A DNA stretch of 9,485 nt, taken from assembly GCA_018700215.1 (NCBI GenBank), contig JABIST010000084.1:1-9485 (forward strand). Reading direction: 5' to 3'. Below the pieces are notes generated by a model. It saw nothing but the letters and a program-made list of their open reading frames with translations. It was not told where the DNA came from and did not search any database. Positions 1 through 6,105 of this stretch are shown here, piece after piece. The stretch's first letter is position 1. Every line of letters starts with the position of its first letter. The position numbers and the translations under genes were made by a program. Source of the stretch: Dehalococcoidia bacterium. GTDB taxonomy: Bacteria; Chloroflexota; Dehalococcoidia; UBA2979.

Positions 1-496
1 CGCGCTGTTCGTTGCGCTGGTCGCCACGAGGCTGGTCGCGCTGTTCACCACGAGGCTGATCGCCGCGGCCGCGGTTGTCCCGAGGCCCACGATCGCCACG
101 GGGCTCCTGGCGGTTGCCGCGATTATCGTCGCGGGGCTGGTCCTGGGAGCGGGGAGCGTCGTTGCGCTGGCCCTCGCCGCCTTCGCGTTCGCCGCGCTGG
201 CGACCACCTCGGCGGCCACGCTGGCGGCCACGGTCTCCGCCGCCGCCGCCACCCTCGCGGTTGCGATCGCCGTCGCCGCCGCCACGAGGGGTGCGAGGAC
301 GGCCGGGTCCGGCGGTTTCAGCAGATTCGCGGGTGGTGACACGGACGATGGCGTCTTCGCCACCCATTCCGAGGAAGCCGCGGCTACCCTCCCGAATCAC
401 CTCGACGTCGACTTGATCGCGACGACGACCGAGTTGAGCGATTGCGCGATCGACGGCGTCTTCGACGGTCCGTCCGCTGGTTTCGGCTACTTGCAT
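1..496 (-). CDS. jag: Jag/KhpB (SpoIIIJ-associated) RNA-binding protein, N-terminal part, cut by window edge
   Basis: Reading from the ATG at 496, residues 1-52 form a typical Jag N-terminal domain: MQVAETSGRTVEDAVDRAIA opens it, and GFLGMGGEDAIVRV closes it. In the family this domain is followed by KH and R3H RNA-binding domains. Those would lie beyond position 1 and are not visible. From about residue 55 the protein becomes a long disordered linker very rich in Gly, Arg, Asp and Gln (RGG, QPRGD, QPRGE). The start is favoured because the Jag fold begins right at it and GGAG lies about 10 nt upstream. The gene is last of the visible rpmH-rnpA-yidD-lipoprotein-yidC-jag operon, the usual place for jag. 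Its first 113 nt overlap the 3' end of yidC in another frame. The family is an RNA-binding cytoplasmic partner of YidC; the exact role here is inferred from family and context. Confidence 0.85.
   Translation of the reverse strand, partial: MQVAETSGRTVEDAVDRAIAQLGRRRDQVDVEVIREGSRGFLGMGGEDAIVRVTTRESAETAGPGRPRTPRGGGDGDRNREGGGGGGDRGRQRGRRGGRQRGEREGGEGQRNDAPRSQDQPRDDNRGNRQEPRGDRGPRDNRGRGDQPRGEQRDQPRGDQRNEQR
15..62. repeat. Two tandem 24-nt units in the jag linker
   Basis: Positions 15-38 and 39-62 are two adjacent 24-nt units that differ at 3 positions. On the minus strand they encode the 8-residue pair DQPRGEQR / DQPRGDQR in the Jag linker. Because the unit is a multiple of three, copy-number change would keep the frame. 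Confidence 0.6.
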
Positions 497-1364
497 CTTC
501 TTGCTCCGTTTCAAGATTGCCGTCTGAATCGACGGGCTCAGGAGAGACGTTGGGTGAGCTATCACGGCGCTGACCCCCGGAGTTGGGGGTCGGGTCGCCG
601 ATACCGAGGGAACCTCGGACGGGTGCCGGAATGAGAGAGGTCCAGGTGAAATCGCCGGGGCCGACGAATATCCACTGGAGGATGATGCCGATGACGGTGC
701 TAAAGCCCCAGTAGATGCCGAGCCCGGAGGGGACGGTGATGACGAACCAGCCAAACATGACGGGCATCATCCAGAGCATCATCTGGTTCATGGACTGCTG
801 TTGGTCGGTCTGGGCGGCGGTGTTGCGGGCTGTGGAGATGCGTTGCTGGAGCCACATGGAGGCGCCGACGAGGAAGGCAAGGAAGTATCCGCCGTTGGCC
901 TGCAGGTCCAACCAGAGGAAGGAGGTGGAGAGTGGGATGGCGCCCTGGACGAGAGGAACGTCATAGAGGCGGTCCGAGAGACCGACGACGCTCTCCGGGG
1001 TGGTAGCGAGGGTCTTCCGGATCACCTGATAGAGGGCGATGAAGACGGGGAACTGGATGAGCTGGGGTCCGAGGCAGCCGAGTGGGTTTACGCCGGCTTC
1101 CTTGTACAGCTTCATGGTTTCTTCGGAACGGCGACGTGGATCCGAGTACTTCTTCTGGATTTCCTTCATGCGGGGCTGGATTTCCTGCATGGCCTTGGCG
1201 GAGTGCAGGGTGCGGAGGGTGAGCGGGAAGAGGACTGCGCGTGAAATCACGGTGAAGAGGAGGATGGCGAGGCCGTAGGAGCCGAAGGTCACGGTGCTGA
1301 GGAGCAGCATCGCGTTGATCAGGGGGGTCTCGAGACCGGTTTGCCAGATGGCACCGATTGGCAT
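384..1364 (-). CDS. yidC: Membrane protein insertase YidC/Oxa1 family
   Basis: A 326-residue YidC of the short type, without the large periplasmic domain of Gram-negative YidC. The helix near residues 25-50 carries Arg42 in TVISRAVLFPL, the positive residue expected in the hydrophilic groove. The cytoplasmic hairpin follows (SAKAMQEIQPRMKEIQKKY), then GCLGPQLIQFPVFIALYQ and further helices at about 155-175 and 195-235, ending in the usual GLGIYW region. It inserts proteins into the cytoplasmic membrane alone or with SecYEG. No lipobox or separate signal peptide is seen; the protein begins almost at the first insertase helix. The last 35-40 residues are a Ser/Arg-rich tail (TDRRRRRRSRNR region) of the kind that binds ribosomes in some YidCs. 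This tail is encoded over the jag start. The ATG lies 2 nt after the lipoprotein stop, with GGGGA about 9 nt upstream. Confidence 0.95.
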   Translation of the reverse strand: MPIGAIWQTGLETPLINAMLLLSTVTFGSYGLAILLFTVISRAVLFPLTLRTLHSAKAMQEIQPRMKEIQKKYSDPRRRSEETMKLYKEAGVNPLGCLGPQLIQFPVFIALYQVIRKTLATTPESVVGLSDRLYDVPLVQGAIPLSTSFLWLDLQANGGYFLAFLVGASMWLQQRISTARNTAAQTDQQQSMNQMMLWMMPVMFGWFVITVPSGLGIYWGFSTVIGIILQWIFVGPGDFTWTSLIPAPVRGSLGIGDPTPNSGGQRRDSSPNVSPEPVDSDGNLETEQEDASSRNQRTDRRRRRRSRNRSTRSSSRSSRRRGDSGG

Positions 1365-1366
1365 GG

Positions 1367-2539
1367 TTAGGCTTCCCCGTCCTTCTTGCGGACGACGGTA
1401 CCGTCAGCCGGGTTTACCTGGATCAATTCGCCATCGCGAGTGATGTAAAGGAGTCGCGTGCCGAGGATGAGGGGGTCGGCAAAGAGGTCAGCTTCGCCGA
1501 GGTCGCGCTCCCAGCGCTGTTCGCCGGTTCGGAGGTCTAACCCTCGGAGGCCACCGCGACGGTCGGCCACGACGAGCATGCCGCCGATGAGGGCAGGCTG
1601 TGAACGAAACTCCAGTCCGGGCTCGTTGAATTGCCATTGCTGGCTGCCGGTGGCGGTATCGACGGCGTAGACGGAGCCGTTGAGCGTCGCGATGTAGATC
1701 GTATCGGCGACGGGAAGTGGATTGGCGACGATCCAGCCGTCAGCCTCGAACGTCCAGGCTTCGTCGGGCGTGGAGCCGATGTTGTAGGCGTGGAGTTTGT
1801 GATCGAGGCCACCGGCGAGAACGCGGCCGCCAGCGAGGGCGAGGTTGGCGGAGATGGCGCCGGAGAGCGACTCGTTCCAGATGACGGCACCGGTGTCGAG
1901 GTCGATGCTGGCGAGTTTGCGCCCGTCGAATTCGCCGAGGTAGAGGGTGTCGCCGGTGACGATCGGGCGAGACCAGATGCGACCGTCTCCCTCGAAGTAT
2001 CGGTTGGCCTCGGTACCGATGTCGCGGCGGACGACGATGATTTGACCTTTTTCAGTGGCGACGTAGAGGTGATCCTGATCGAAGGCGGGCGTGGCGACGA
2101 TCTGGGCGTCTACGTTGAGGGTGGTGGGCCAGATGGGGCGGCCGTTGTTTTGGTCGAGAGCGATGACGGTGCCATCGAAGGCTGCGATGTAGACGACGTC
2201 GTTATCGACGATGGGGGTGGCGTAGATGCCCTTGAGGTCGAAGTCATCATCGTCGGTTGGGAAGTGCCAGCGCTGGGTGAAGTTTCCTGCCTCGGAGAGC
2301 GTGCCGGCAGAGATAACTCCACGATCGAGCTGCACGAAGATGAGGTCGCCGTCCGCGACGGGGGCGGCCCAGCCTTCGGGGCCAGCGATGCGACCGCAGC
2401 CTGCGAGGAGGAGGGTGGCGAGCGCCAGCAGCGTGAGGGTGGTGGCTCGGCGGAGGCTTCGATGGGTTCGGTGTTTCACGTGAAACATCGAACGAGAGGA
2501 GCGCAGCGGCGTGGGCCGCTGCTCGGGGGAGTGGGTCAT
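1367..2539 (-). CDS. PQQ-like (BamB-type) beta-propeller lipoprotein
   Basis: A 390-residue exported protein. Residues 18-48 form a lipoprotein signal: a basic stretch (FHVKHRTHRSLRR), a hydrophobic core and the lipobox LLAGC with Cys48. The rest is a seven- to eight-bladed propeller; blades repeat the pattern xDGxVxALDxxTGxxxW, for example AFDGTVIALDQNNGRPIW and TLNGSVYAVDTATGSQQW. The start at 2539 is chosen because its ATG overlaps the yidD TGA (ATGA) and AGAGG lies 8 nt upstream; an internal ATG at 2488 would leave a shorter signal peptide but has no clear ribosome site. The open frame continues upstream to 2794 but there only mirrors yidD. The gene sits between yidD and yidC, so a role beside membrane-protein insertion on the outer face is plausible; that is inference. 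No enzymatic motif or PQQ-dehydrogenase domain is seen. Its signal-peptide codons contain a parS site. Confidence 0.85.
   Translation of the reverse strand: MTHSPEQRPTPLRSSRSMFHVKHRTHRSLRRATTLTLLALATLLLAGCGRIAGPEGWAAPVADGDLIFVQLDRGVISAGTLSEAGNFTQRWHFPTDDDDFDLKGIYATPIVDNDVVYIAAFDGTVIALDQNNGRPIWPTTLNVDAQIVATPAFDQDHLYVATEKGQIIVVRRDIGTEANRYFEGDGRIWSRPIVTGDTLYLGEFDGRKLASIDLDTGAVIWNESLSGAISANLALAGGRVLAGGLDHKLHAYNIGSTPDEAWTFEADGWIVANPLPVADTIYIATLNGSVYAVDTATGSQQWQFNEPGLEFRSQPALIGGMLVVADRRGGLRGLDLRTGEQRWERDLGEADLFADPLILGTRLLYITRDGELIQVNPADGTVVRKKDGEA
2472..2487. other. parS: parS site (ParB/Spo0J binding palindrome)
   Basis: TGTTTCACGTGAAACA is a perfect 16-bp palindrome identical to the well-known chromosomal parS consensus. 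ParB loads onto such sites to form the partition complex and recruit SMC near oriC. It lies inside the lipoprotein gene and, on the minus strand, supplies codons for FHVKH of the signal-peptide basic region. The rpmH-rnpA-yidC-jag neighbourhood is normally origin-proximal, which supports the call. No second copy was found in this window. Confidence 0.93.
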
Positions 2540-2799
2540 GCAGTGTGCCTCTGGTCTGGATTGCGGTGGGAGGTTTCTGTTGGAGCTTGCTGTGGGACGG
2601 GGTCGAATCCGCCGGTGCTGCGCGGTGTGCAGCGGGCGATGCGACGGATGCCGAGCCAGGTACCGCGGAGTGCACCGAAGCGTTCGATGGCCTGGTAGGT
2701 GTAGGCGGAGCAGGTGGGTTCGTGGCGGCAGGAAGCGCCGAGCAGCGGCGAGAGGGTGATCTGGTAGAGGCGAATTAATCGGAGAAATGTCCACTTCAT
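2536..2799 (-). CDS. yidD: Membrane protein insertion efficiency factor YidD
   Basis: An 87-residue protein with the full YidD pattern: LIRLYQITLSPLLG, then CRHEPTCSAY with its conserved cysteines, then RRIARCTPRSTGGFDPVP, followed by a short variable tail. YidD is a small membrane-associated protein that helps YidC-dependent insertion. The ATG overlaps the rnpA TGA (ATGA) and its own TGA overlaps the next start (ATGA), so translation is probably coupled on both sides; no strong ribosome site of its own is seen. Family length is usually 70-90 residues, so it looks complete. Confidence 0.95.
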   Translation of the reverse strand: MKWTFLRLIRLYQITLSPLLGASCRHEPTCSAYTYQAIERFGALRGTWLGIRRIARCTPRSTGGFDPVPQQAPTETSHRNPDQRHTA

Positions 2800-3185
2800 A
2801 GGGATTGTACGCTGTTCTGAGCGGTAGTTTCCATCAGAAGTCGCAATTTCGACGCAGAACGCGTAGTTTCTCGTCCAAGCTCCTGATAGCTCGCTTGAGT
2901 GCTCGGATACTGGGGGACGGCGACGATATCGAAGCCTGGGGTGATCGGCAGTTCGCGGACGATGGAGCGGAGGCGGCGCTTGACGAGGTTACGGATGACG
3001 GCGTTGCCCACGCGGCGGCTGACGGCGTAGCCGACACGGCTATAGGGGAGGTCATTGGCTCGGGCGGTGAGATGAATCACAGGACCGCGAGCTCGTTTAC
3101 CGTGGCGCATTACCGCCTCGAAGTCTCGACTACGGCGCAGACGCTCCACGCCCGGGAGGGCGGTTGGTTGCCCCGGCGTGTTCAC
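2796..3185 (-). CDS. rnpA: Ribonuclease P protein component
   Basis: The RnpA core is clear: VERLRRSRDFEAVMRHGKRA, then YSRVGYAVSRRVGNAVIRNL with the conserved basic stretch NAVIRNLVKRRLR at about residues 61-73. It binds RNase P RNA and aids 5' maturation of tRNA precursors. The start is uncertain. GTG at 3185, 11 nt after the rpmH stop, gives 129 residues; GTG at 3149 gives 117, also a normal length. Neither has a good Shine-Dalgarno sequence, so reinitiation after rpmH is likely. The same frame stays open far upstream across all of rpmH to about 3494, which should not be taken as the protein's true N terminus. The stop overlaps the yidD start. Confidence 0.92.
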   Translation of the reverse strand: MNTPGQPTALPGVERLRRSRDFEAVMRHGKRARGPVIHLTARANDLPYSRVGYAVSRRVGNAVIRNLVKRRLRSIVRELPITPGFDIVAVPQYPSTQASYQELGRETTRSASKLRLLMETTAQNSVQSL

Positions 3186-3196
3186 GACGGGTGGAG

Positions 3197-3334
3197 CTAT
3201 ACGGACAGTTGCGCTCGACCGCGCACCCGCCGACGGGCCAGGATGTGGCGCCCGTTCTTGGTGGACATGCGGGCGCGGAAACCGTGCTTCCGCTTTCGCG
3301 GGATCCGTTTCGGCTGCCAGGTTCGCTTGGGCAC
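3197..3334 (-). CDS. rpmH: 50S ribosomal protein bL34
   Basis: A 45-residue protein starting with GTG at 3334 and ending with TAG. It reads VPKRTWQPKRIPRKRKHGFR, then ARMSTKNGRHILARRRVRGR and a short tail, the near-invariant bL34 pattern. GGAG lies 6 nt upstream of the GTG. It is the first gene of the operon and stands 11 nt before the rnpA start. It is easily missed because a longer frame (rnpA extended) covers it on the same strand. Confidence 0.96.
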   Translation of the reverse strand: MPKRTWQPKRIPRKRKHGFRARMSTKNGRHILARRRVRGRAQLSV

Positions 3335-3373
3335 GGGTCGCTCCGTTCAGGCGCGGCCTGCACGTCTCGTTGC

Positions 3374-3386
3374 CTGGACCGTCCAG
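3374..3386. repeat. Short dyad in the rpmH leader
   Basis: CTGGACCGTCCAG has 6-bp arms around one central base, about 40 nt before the rpmH start and within its predicted 70-nt leader. In RNA it could form a 5-bp stem with a triloop. It could be a minor leader hairpin or a protein site; no function is claimed. Confidence 0.35.
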
Positions 3387-3410
3387 AGAAGGGGGGTTCC
3401 AGGGCTGATG

Positions 3411-3440
3411 AGTATAGGTGCGGGTCGGGTTGGGGGGCAA
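3411..3440 (-). promoter_or_regulatory. Sigma-70 type promoter of the rpmH operon
   Basis: On the minus strand TTGCCC (3440-3435) and TATACT (3416-3411) stand 18 nt apart. The predicted start near 3404 gives a leader of about 70 nt before rpmH. No other comparable promoter is seen in the 192-nt gap between the transglycosylase stop and rpmH. DnaA boxes were looked for in this gap and not found. Confidence 0.6.
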
Positions 3441-3526
3441 TGAGTTTGGCGGTGTAGGTGACCCAGAGTACGGGAGCGTGTGAGCGATGATCAATCGGTA
3501 GGCGTTGGGAGGGGGGTGACGGGGGT

Positions 3527-5674
3527 TTACGGGAGTGATGGCGTGAGGGCGAGGCCGTAGACGTAGCGGTACCAGGCGAACTGTTCGACGACGGTGGCAA
3601 CGTAGCGACGGGTCTCTTCGAAGTCGATGACCTGGACGAAGCCATCGTGGTTGGGGAGTTGCTGTTCGTTGAGCCAGCGGTGGGCGTTGGAGGGGCCGCC
3701 GTTGTAGGCGGCGAGTGTGGCGTAGAGGTTGCCATTGAAGGTTTCGAGTTGGGCGGCGAGGTATGCAGCGCCGTAGCGGAGCGAGGTTTCTGGGTTGGTG
3801 AGGGTGTGGCTGCCCTGCCAGTCCTCGCCGAGGGAGGCGGCGATGAGTGCCCCGGTGCGGGGGATGACCTGGGTGAGGCCGACGGCGGCGGCGGGGGAGA
3901 TGGCTTCCGGGTTGAAGGCGGATTCCTGACGGACGAGCGCGAGGAGGAGCAGCGGCGGGACCTGGAACTCCTGGGTAGCTGCTGTGAGTTCGGGGGTCCA
4001 GGGGGAGGGGTAGCCGAGGCGCTCCAGGGCGAGTGGGGTGGCGAGGCGCTCGGCGGTGGACCAGCCAGCGACGACGCGGAGGGTGGCGATGAGGGCGACG
4101 TCGTGGAGTTGGAGGTCGCGGGCGCGGAGGGCGATGGCGATCTCTGCCGGGTCGTTGGTGCTGACGAGGTCGAGCGCGCTGATGGCGAGGGCGCGAGCGA
4201 GGGAGCGTTCGTCGGCTTCGAGGAGCGCGGGGATGGTGATGGTCCAGAGGTCGGTGGCTGTGGTGGTTGCTTGAGTGGCCTGGAGATCCGCGCCGAAGCG
4301 GGTGAGGAGCCAGGCGGCGATCGCCTCAGTGTCTTCGCTGATGGTGGGTATCTGGGGCAGTGGCTCGACGGCGAGTTCGGAGGGGGGCTCGCCCTCGGGT
4401 GTGGCGGAGCGGGTGGCGAGGACTGCGCCGAGGTAGCGGGCATCGAGGTCGGCGGGGGCGGGGAGTCCGAGGGCTTCGCGCGCCTCGGTGTCGGCTAGCA
4501 GGTCGTACCAGCGGGCGGCGGCGGCGTTGGTGGTTGCGGCGGATTCGGCGATCTCGGCGAGGCGTTCGAGGCCGGCGAGTTCGTTGCCGGATTGATAGGT
4601 GGTGAGGGCGGCTCGGAGGGTGGCGTCGGTGACGAAGGGGGATGTGGGGTAGTCGGCGAGGAGGAGGTTGTAGGAGGTGGTGGCGAGTTCGAAGTCGGCG
4701 CGCTCCTCGGCGACGCGGCCGCGCCAGTAGGCGGCGTTATCGGCGAAGGCGCCGAGGGGATCGAGTTCGAGGGAGTGGGAGTAGTGGTCGATAGCGTCGG
4801 CGCGGCCGGTGGTGCGTTCGGCGAGGGCGCCGAGGTAGAAAGCGGCGGTGGCGGCGGTGGAGTTGCCGCCGGTGGCGATTGCGACGTCGCGGATTGTTTC
4901 GTAGCGGGCTATGGCATCGATGTTTTCGCGTGAGCGGTATTGGGAGTAGGCGGCGGTCAGTAGTGGCGCGCCTTCGGGTATTTCCTGGTCGAGCGCGATG
5001 ATGGCGGCGGTGGCCTGTGAGGTGCCGGGCGCGGTGGAGAGGACGGTGATGGCGTCGTGGGACCAGAGGGGGTCCTGGAGTTCGAGGCGGAGGAGGGCGC
5101 GTTCCCAGGTGGCGGTGGTGCGTTCTCCAGTGGAGGCGCTGGGGTAGTTGTGGACCTCGGTCAGCGAGGCGATTGCTTCGGTGGTGCGGCCTTCGGCGGC
5201 GAGGGCTGCGGCGCTTTCGATGAGGGTGAGCGGGTGGAAGATGGCGGGGAGGGCCGGGTCTGCAAGGGCGAGGTCGAAGGCGGCCGTGGCCTCGGTGTGT
5301 TGGCCGTCGGCGAGGAGTGCCTGGGCGAGGCGGAGGCGGGCGAAGGGGGCGAGTGGGCCGGCTTCGTCGATGACTTGCTGGAAGTGGTCGACGGCGGCTT
5401 CGAGTTCGCCGTCGTCGCGGGCGCTGATGGCGCTCTGGTAGCGAACGACGTCTGGCGAGGCGGGTTCGGGCGTGGGTGTGGGGGATGGAGTTGGCGAGGG
5501 TGAGGGGGTTGGGCTGGCGGTGGGCGTGGGTGTGGTGGTGAGGCGCGCGGCAGTGGTGGGGGTTGAAGTGGGGTCGACATCGAGAGCTGTGGGCGCGGCG
5601 GTATCGCGCATGACGAGGAGTGTCAGGAGGAGCGCGAGGAGCGCGGCGGAGCTGGCGACGACGGTGGTTCGCAT
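3527..5674 (-). CDS. Lytic murein transglycosylase (Slt70-like, SLT domain)
   Basis: A 715-residue exported peptidoglycan lyase. Residues 5-22 are a hydrophobic signal or membrane anchor, and about 34-72 a Pro/Thr/Ser-rich linker. Residues 75-550 are helical with TPR-like units (for example AFARLRLAQALLADGQHTEA, AFYLGALAERTTGRADAIDH), like the superhelical part of Slt70. The C-terminal SLT domain shows VRQESAFNP with the catalytic Glu near 584, then AAVGLTQVIP, NPETSLRYGAAYLA, LAAYNGGP and ETRRYV, all standard motifs. The enzyme cleaves the MurNAc-GlcNAc bond with 1,6-anhydro product formation. The ATG has no Shine-Dalgarno sequence; a TACGAT hexamer 9 nt upstream hints at a leaderless or near-leaderless message. 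It is on the same strand as the rpmH operon, 192 nt upstream of rpmH, where many genomes have dnaA. Confidence 0.92.
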   Translation of the reverse strand: MRTTVVASSAALLALLLTLLVMRDTAAPTALDVDPTSTPTTAARLTTTPTPTASPTPSPSPTPSPTPTPEPASPDVVRYQSAISARDDGELEAAVDHFQQVIDEAGPLAPFARLRLAQALLADGQHTEATAAFDLALADPALPAIFHPLTLIESAAALAAEGRTTEAIASLTEVHNYPSASTGERTTATWERALLRLELQDPLWSHDAITVLSTAPGTSQATAAIIALDQEIPEGAPLLTAAYSQYRSRENIDAIARYETIRDVAIATGGNSTAATAAFYLGALAERTTGRADAIDHYSHSLELDPLGAFADNAAYWRGRVAEERADFELATTSYNLLLADYPTSPFVTDATLRAALTTYQSGNELAGLERLAEIAESAATTNAAAARWYDLLADTEAREALGLPAPADLDARYLGAVLATRSATPEGEPPSELAVEPLPQIPTISEDTEAIAAWLLTRFGADLQATQATTTATDLWTITIPALLEADERSLARALAISALDLVSTNDPAEIAIALRARDLQLHDVALIATLRVVAGWSTAERLATPLALERLGYPSPWTPELTAATQEFQVPPLLLLALVRQESAFNPEAISPAAAVGLTQVIPRTGALIAASLGEDWQGSHTLTNPETSLRYGAAYLAAQLETFNGNLYATLAAYNGGPSNAHRWLNEQQLPNHDGFVQVIDFEETRRYVATVVEQFAWYRYVYGLALTPSLP

Positions 5675-5683
5675 GGGCAGTCG

Positions 5684-5689
5684 ATCGTA
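5684..5689 (-). promoter_or_regulatory. Possible -10 element for the transglycosylase gene
   Basis: TTACGAT on the minus strand, the same heptamer as the -10 of the merR-type gene, ends 9 nt before the ATG. A start 6-7 nt downstream would leave almost no leader. No convincing -35 is seen. Confidence 0.3.
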
Positions 5690-5784
5690 ACCCGAACGGG
5701 GAAGGGTGCGCGTGCGGGCTGCCGCTCATCTGGCGGTGGGCGTAGACTGCAGGCCTGGAACGGTGATCACGAGGAGTGCGATCG

Positions 5785-6024
5785 GTGAAGCGGTTATTTG
5801 GACTGGTTGTCGGGCTGTTCGTGGCGTTGGTTCCGGCGGTGACGCTGGCCTCGGAAAGCGGGCGGTCGCTGGAGGGATCGGCGGACCTGACGACGGTGGT
5901 ACTGGTGACGGTGGGCACGTTGGCGGCGTTGGCCGTGGTGACGAGCCTTGGCTACTTGTACCGTCGAGAGCGTGCGTTGGACTGGGAGTTCCAGAAGCCA
6001 GACGCGACGAACGATCACCACTAG
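5785..6024 (+). CDS. Small two-helix membrane protein of unknown function
   Basis: Starting at GTG 5785 this is a 79-residue protein. Residues 4-22 are hydrophobic (FGLVVGLFVALVPAVTLA) and could be a signal peptide or first helix. A second helix lies at about 39-60 (TTVVLVTVGTLAALAVVTSL), followed by a YRRERALDWEF juxtamembrane stretch and a polar tail ending in two His. GAGGAG lies 8 nt upstream of this GTG; the alternative GTG at 5776 abuts the same element and is less likely. It is divergent from the transglycosylase and 81 nt before the peroxiredoxin on the same strand, so they may be cotranscribed. I do not recognise a family. Confidence 0.65.
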   Translation: MKRLFGLVVGLFVALVPAVTLASESGRSLEGSADLTTVVLVTVGTLAALAVVTSLGYLYRRERALDWEFQKPDATNDHH

Positions 6025-6105
6025 GGCAGCAGATAGCGGGAGCGTAGCGCGGCTGCGACTGGCCTCGGGAGAGGCGAGCCGGGCGGCGAGAGTACGAGGC
6101 GATTG

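Noticed and set aside
1631..2698. Long plus-strand frame opposite the lipoprotein gene
   Set aside because: Asp/Gly/Val-rich antisense shadow of the propeller repeats, no domain and no ribosome site.
2540..2794. N-terminal extension of the beta-propeller lipoprotein frame
   Set aside because: It only mirrors yidD in another frame; the signal peptide and ATGA-coupled start place the real start at 2539.
3335..3526. Possible oriC with DnaA boxes beside rpmH
   Set aside because: No TTATCCACA-like boxes or AT-rich unwinding region; only a promoter and a short dyad are seen.
3130..4443. Long minus-strand frame rich in Pro and Ser across the transglycosylase and rpmH
   Set aside because: Low-complexity composition from GC-rich codons read out of frame; the transglycosylase frame has clear motifs.
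5763..5770. GTGATCAC palindrome upstream of the small membrane protein as an operator
   Set aside because: Eight bases, no second copy in the window, expected by chance.
4737..5918. Arg/Pro/His-rich minus-strand frame over the transglycosylase N terminus
   Set aside because: Composition artefact of a high-GC gene read in the wrong frame.
6062..6075. GCCTC-GGGA-GAGGC hairpin before the peroxiredoxin gene as a terminator
   Set aside because: Five base pairs only and no T-tract; too weak to call, and it may equally be chance.
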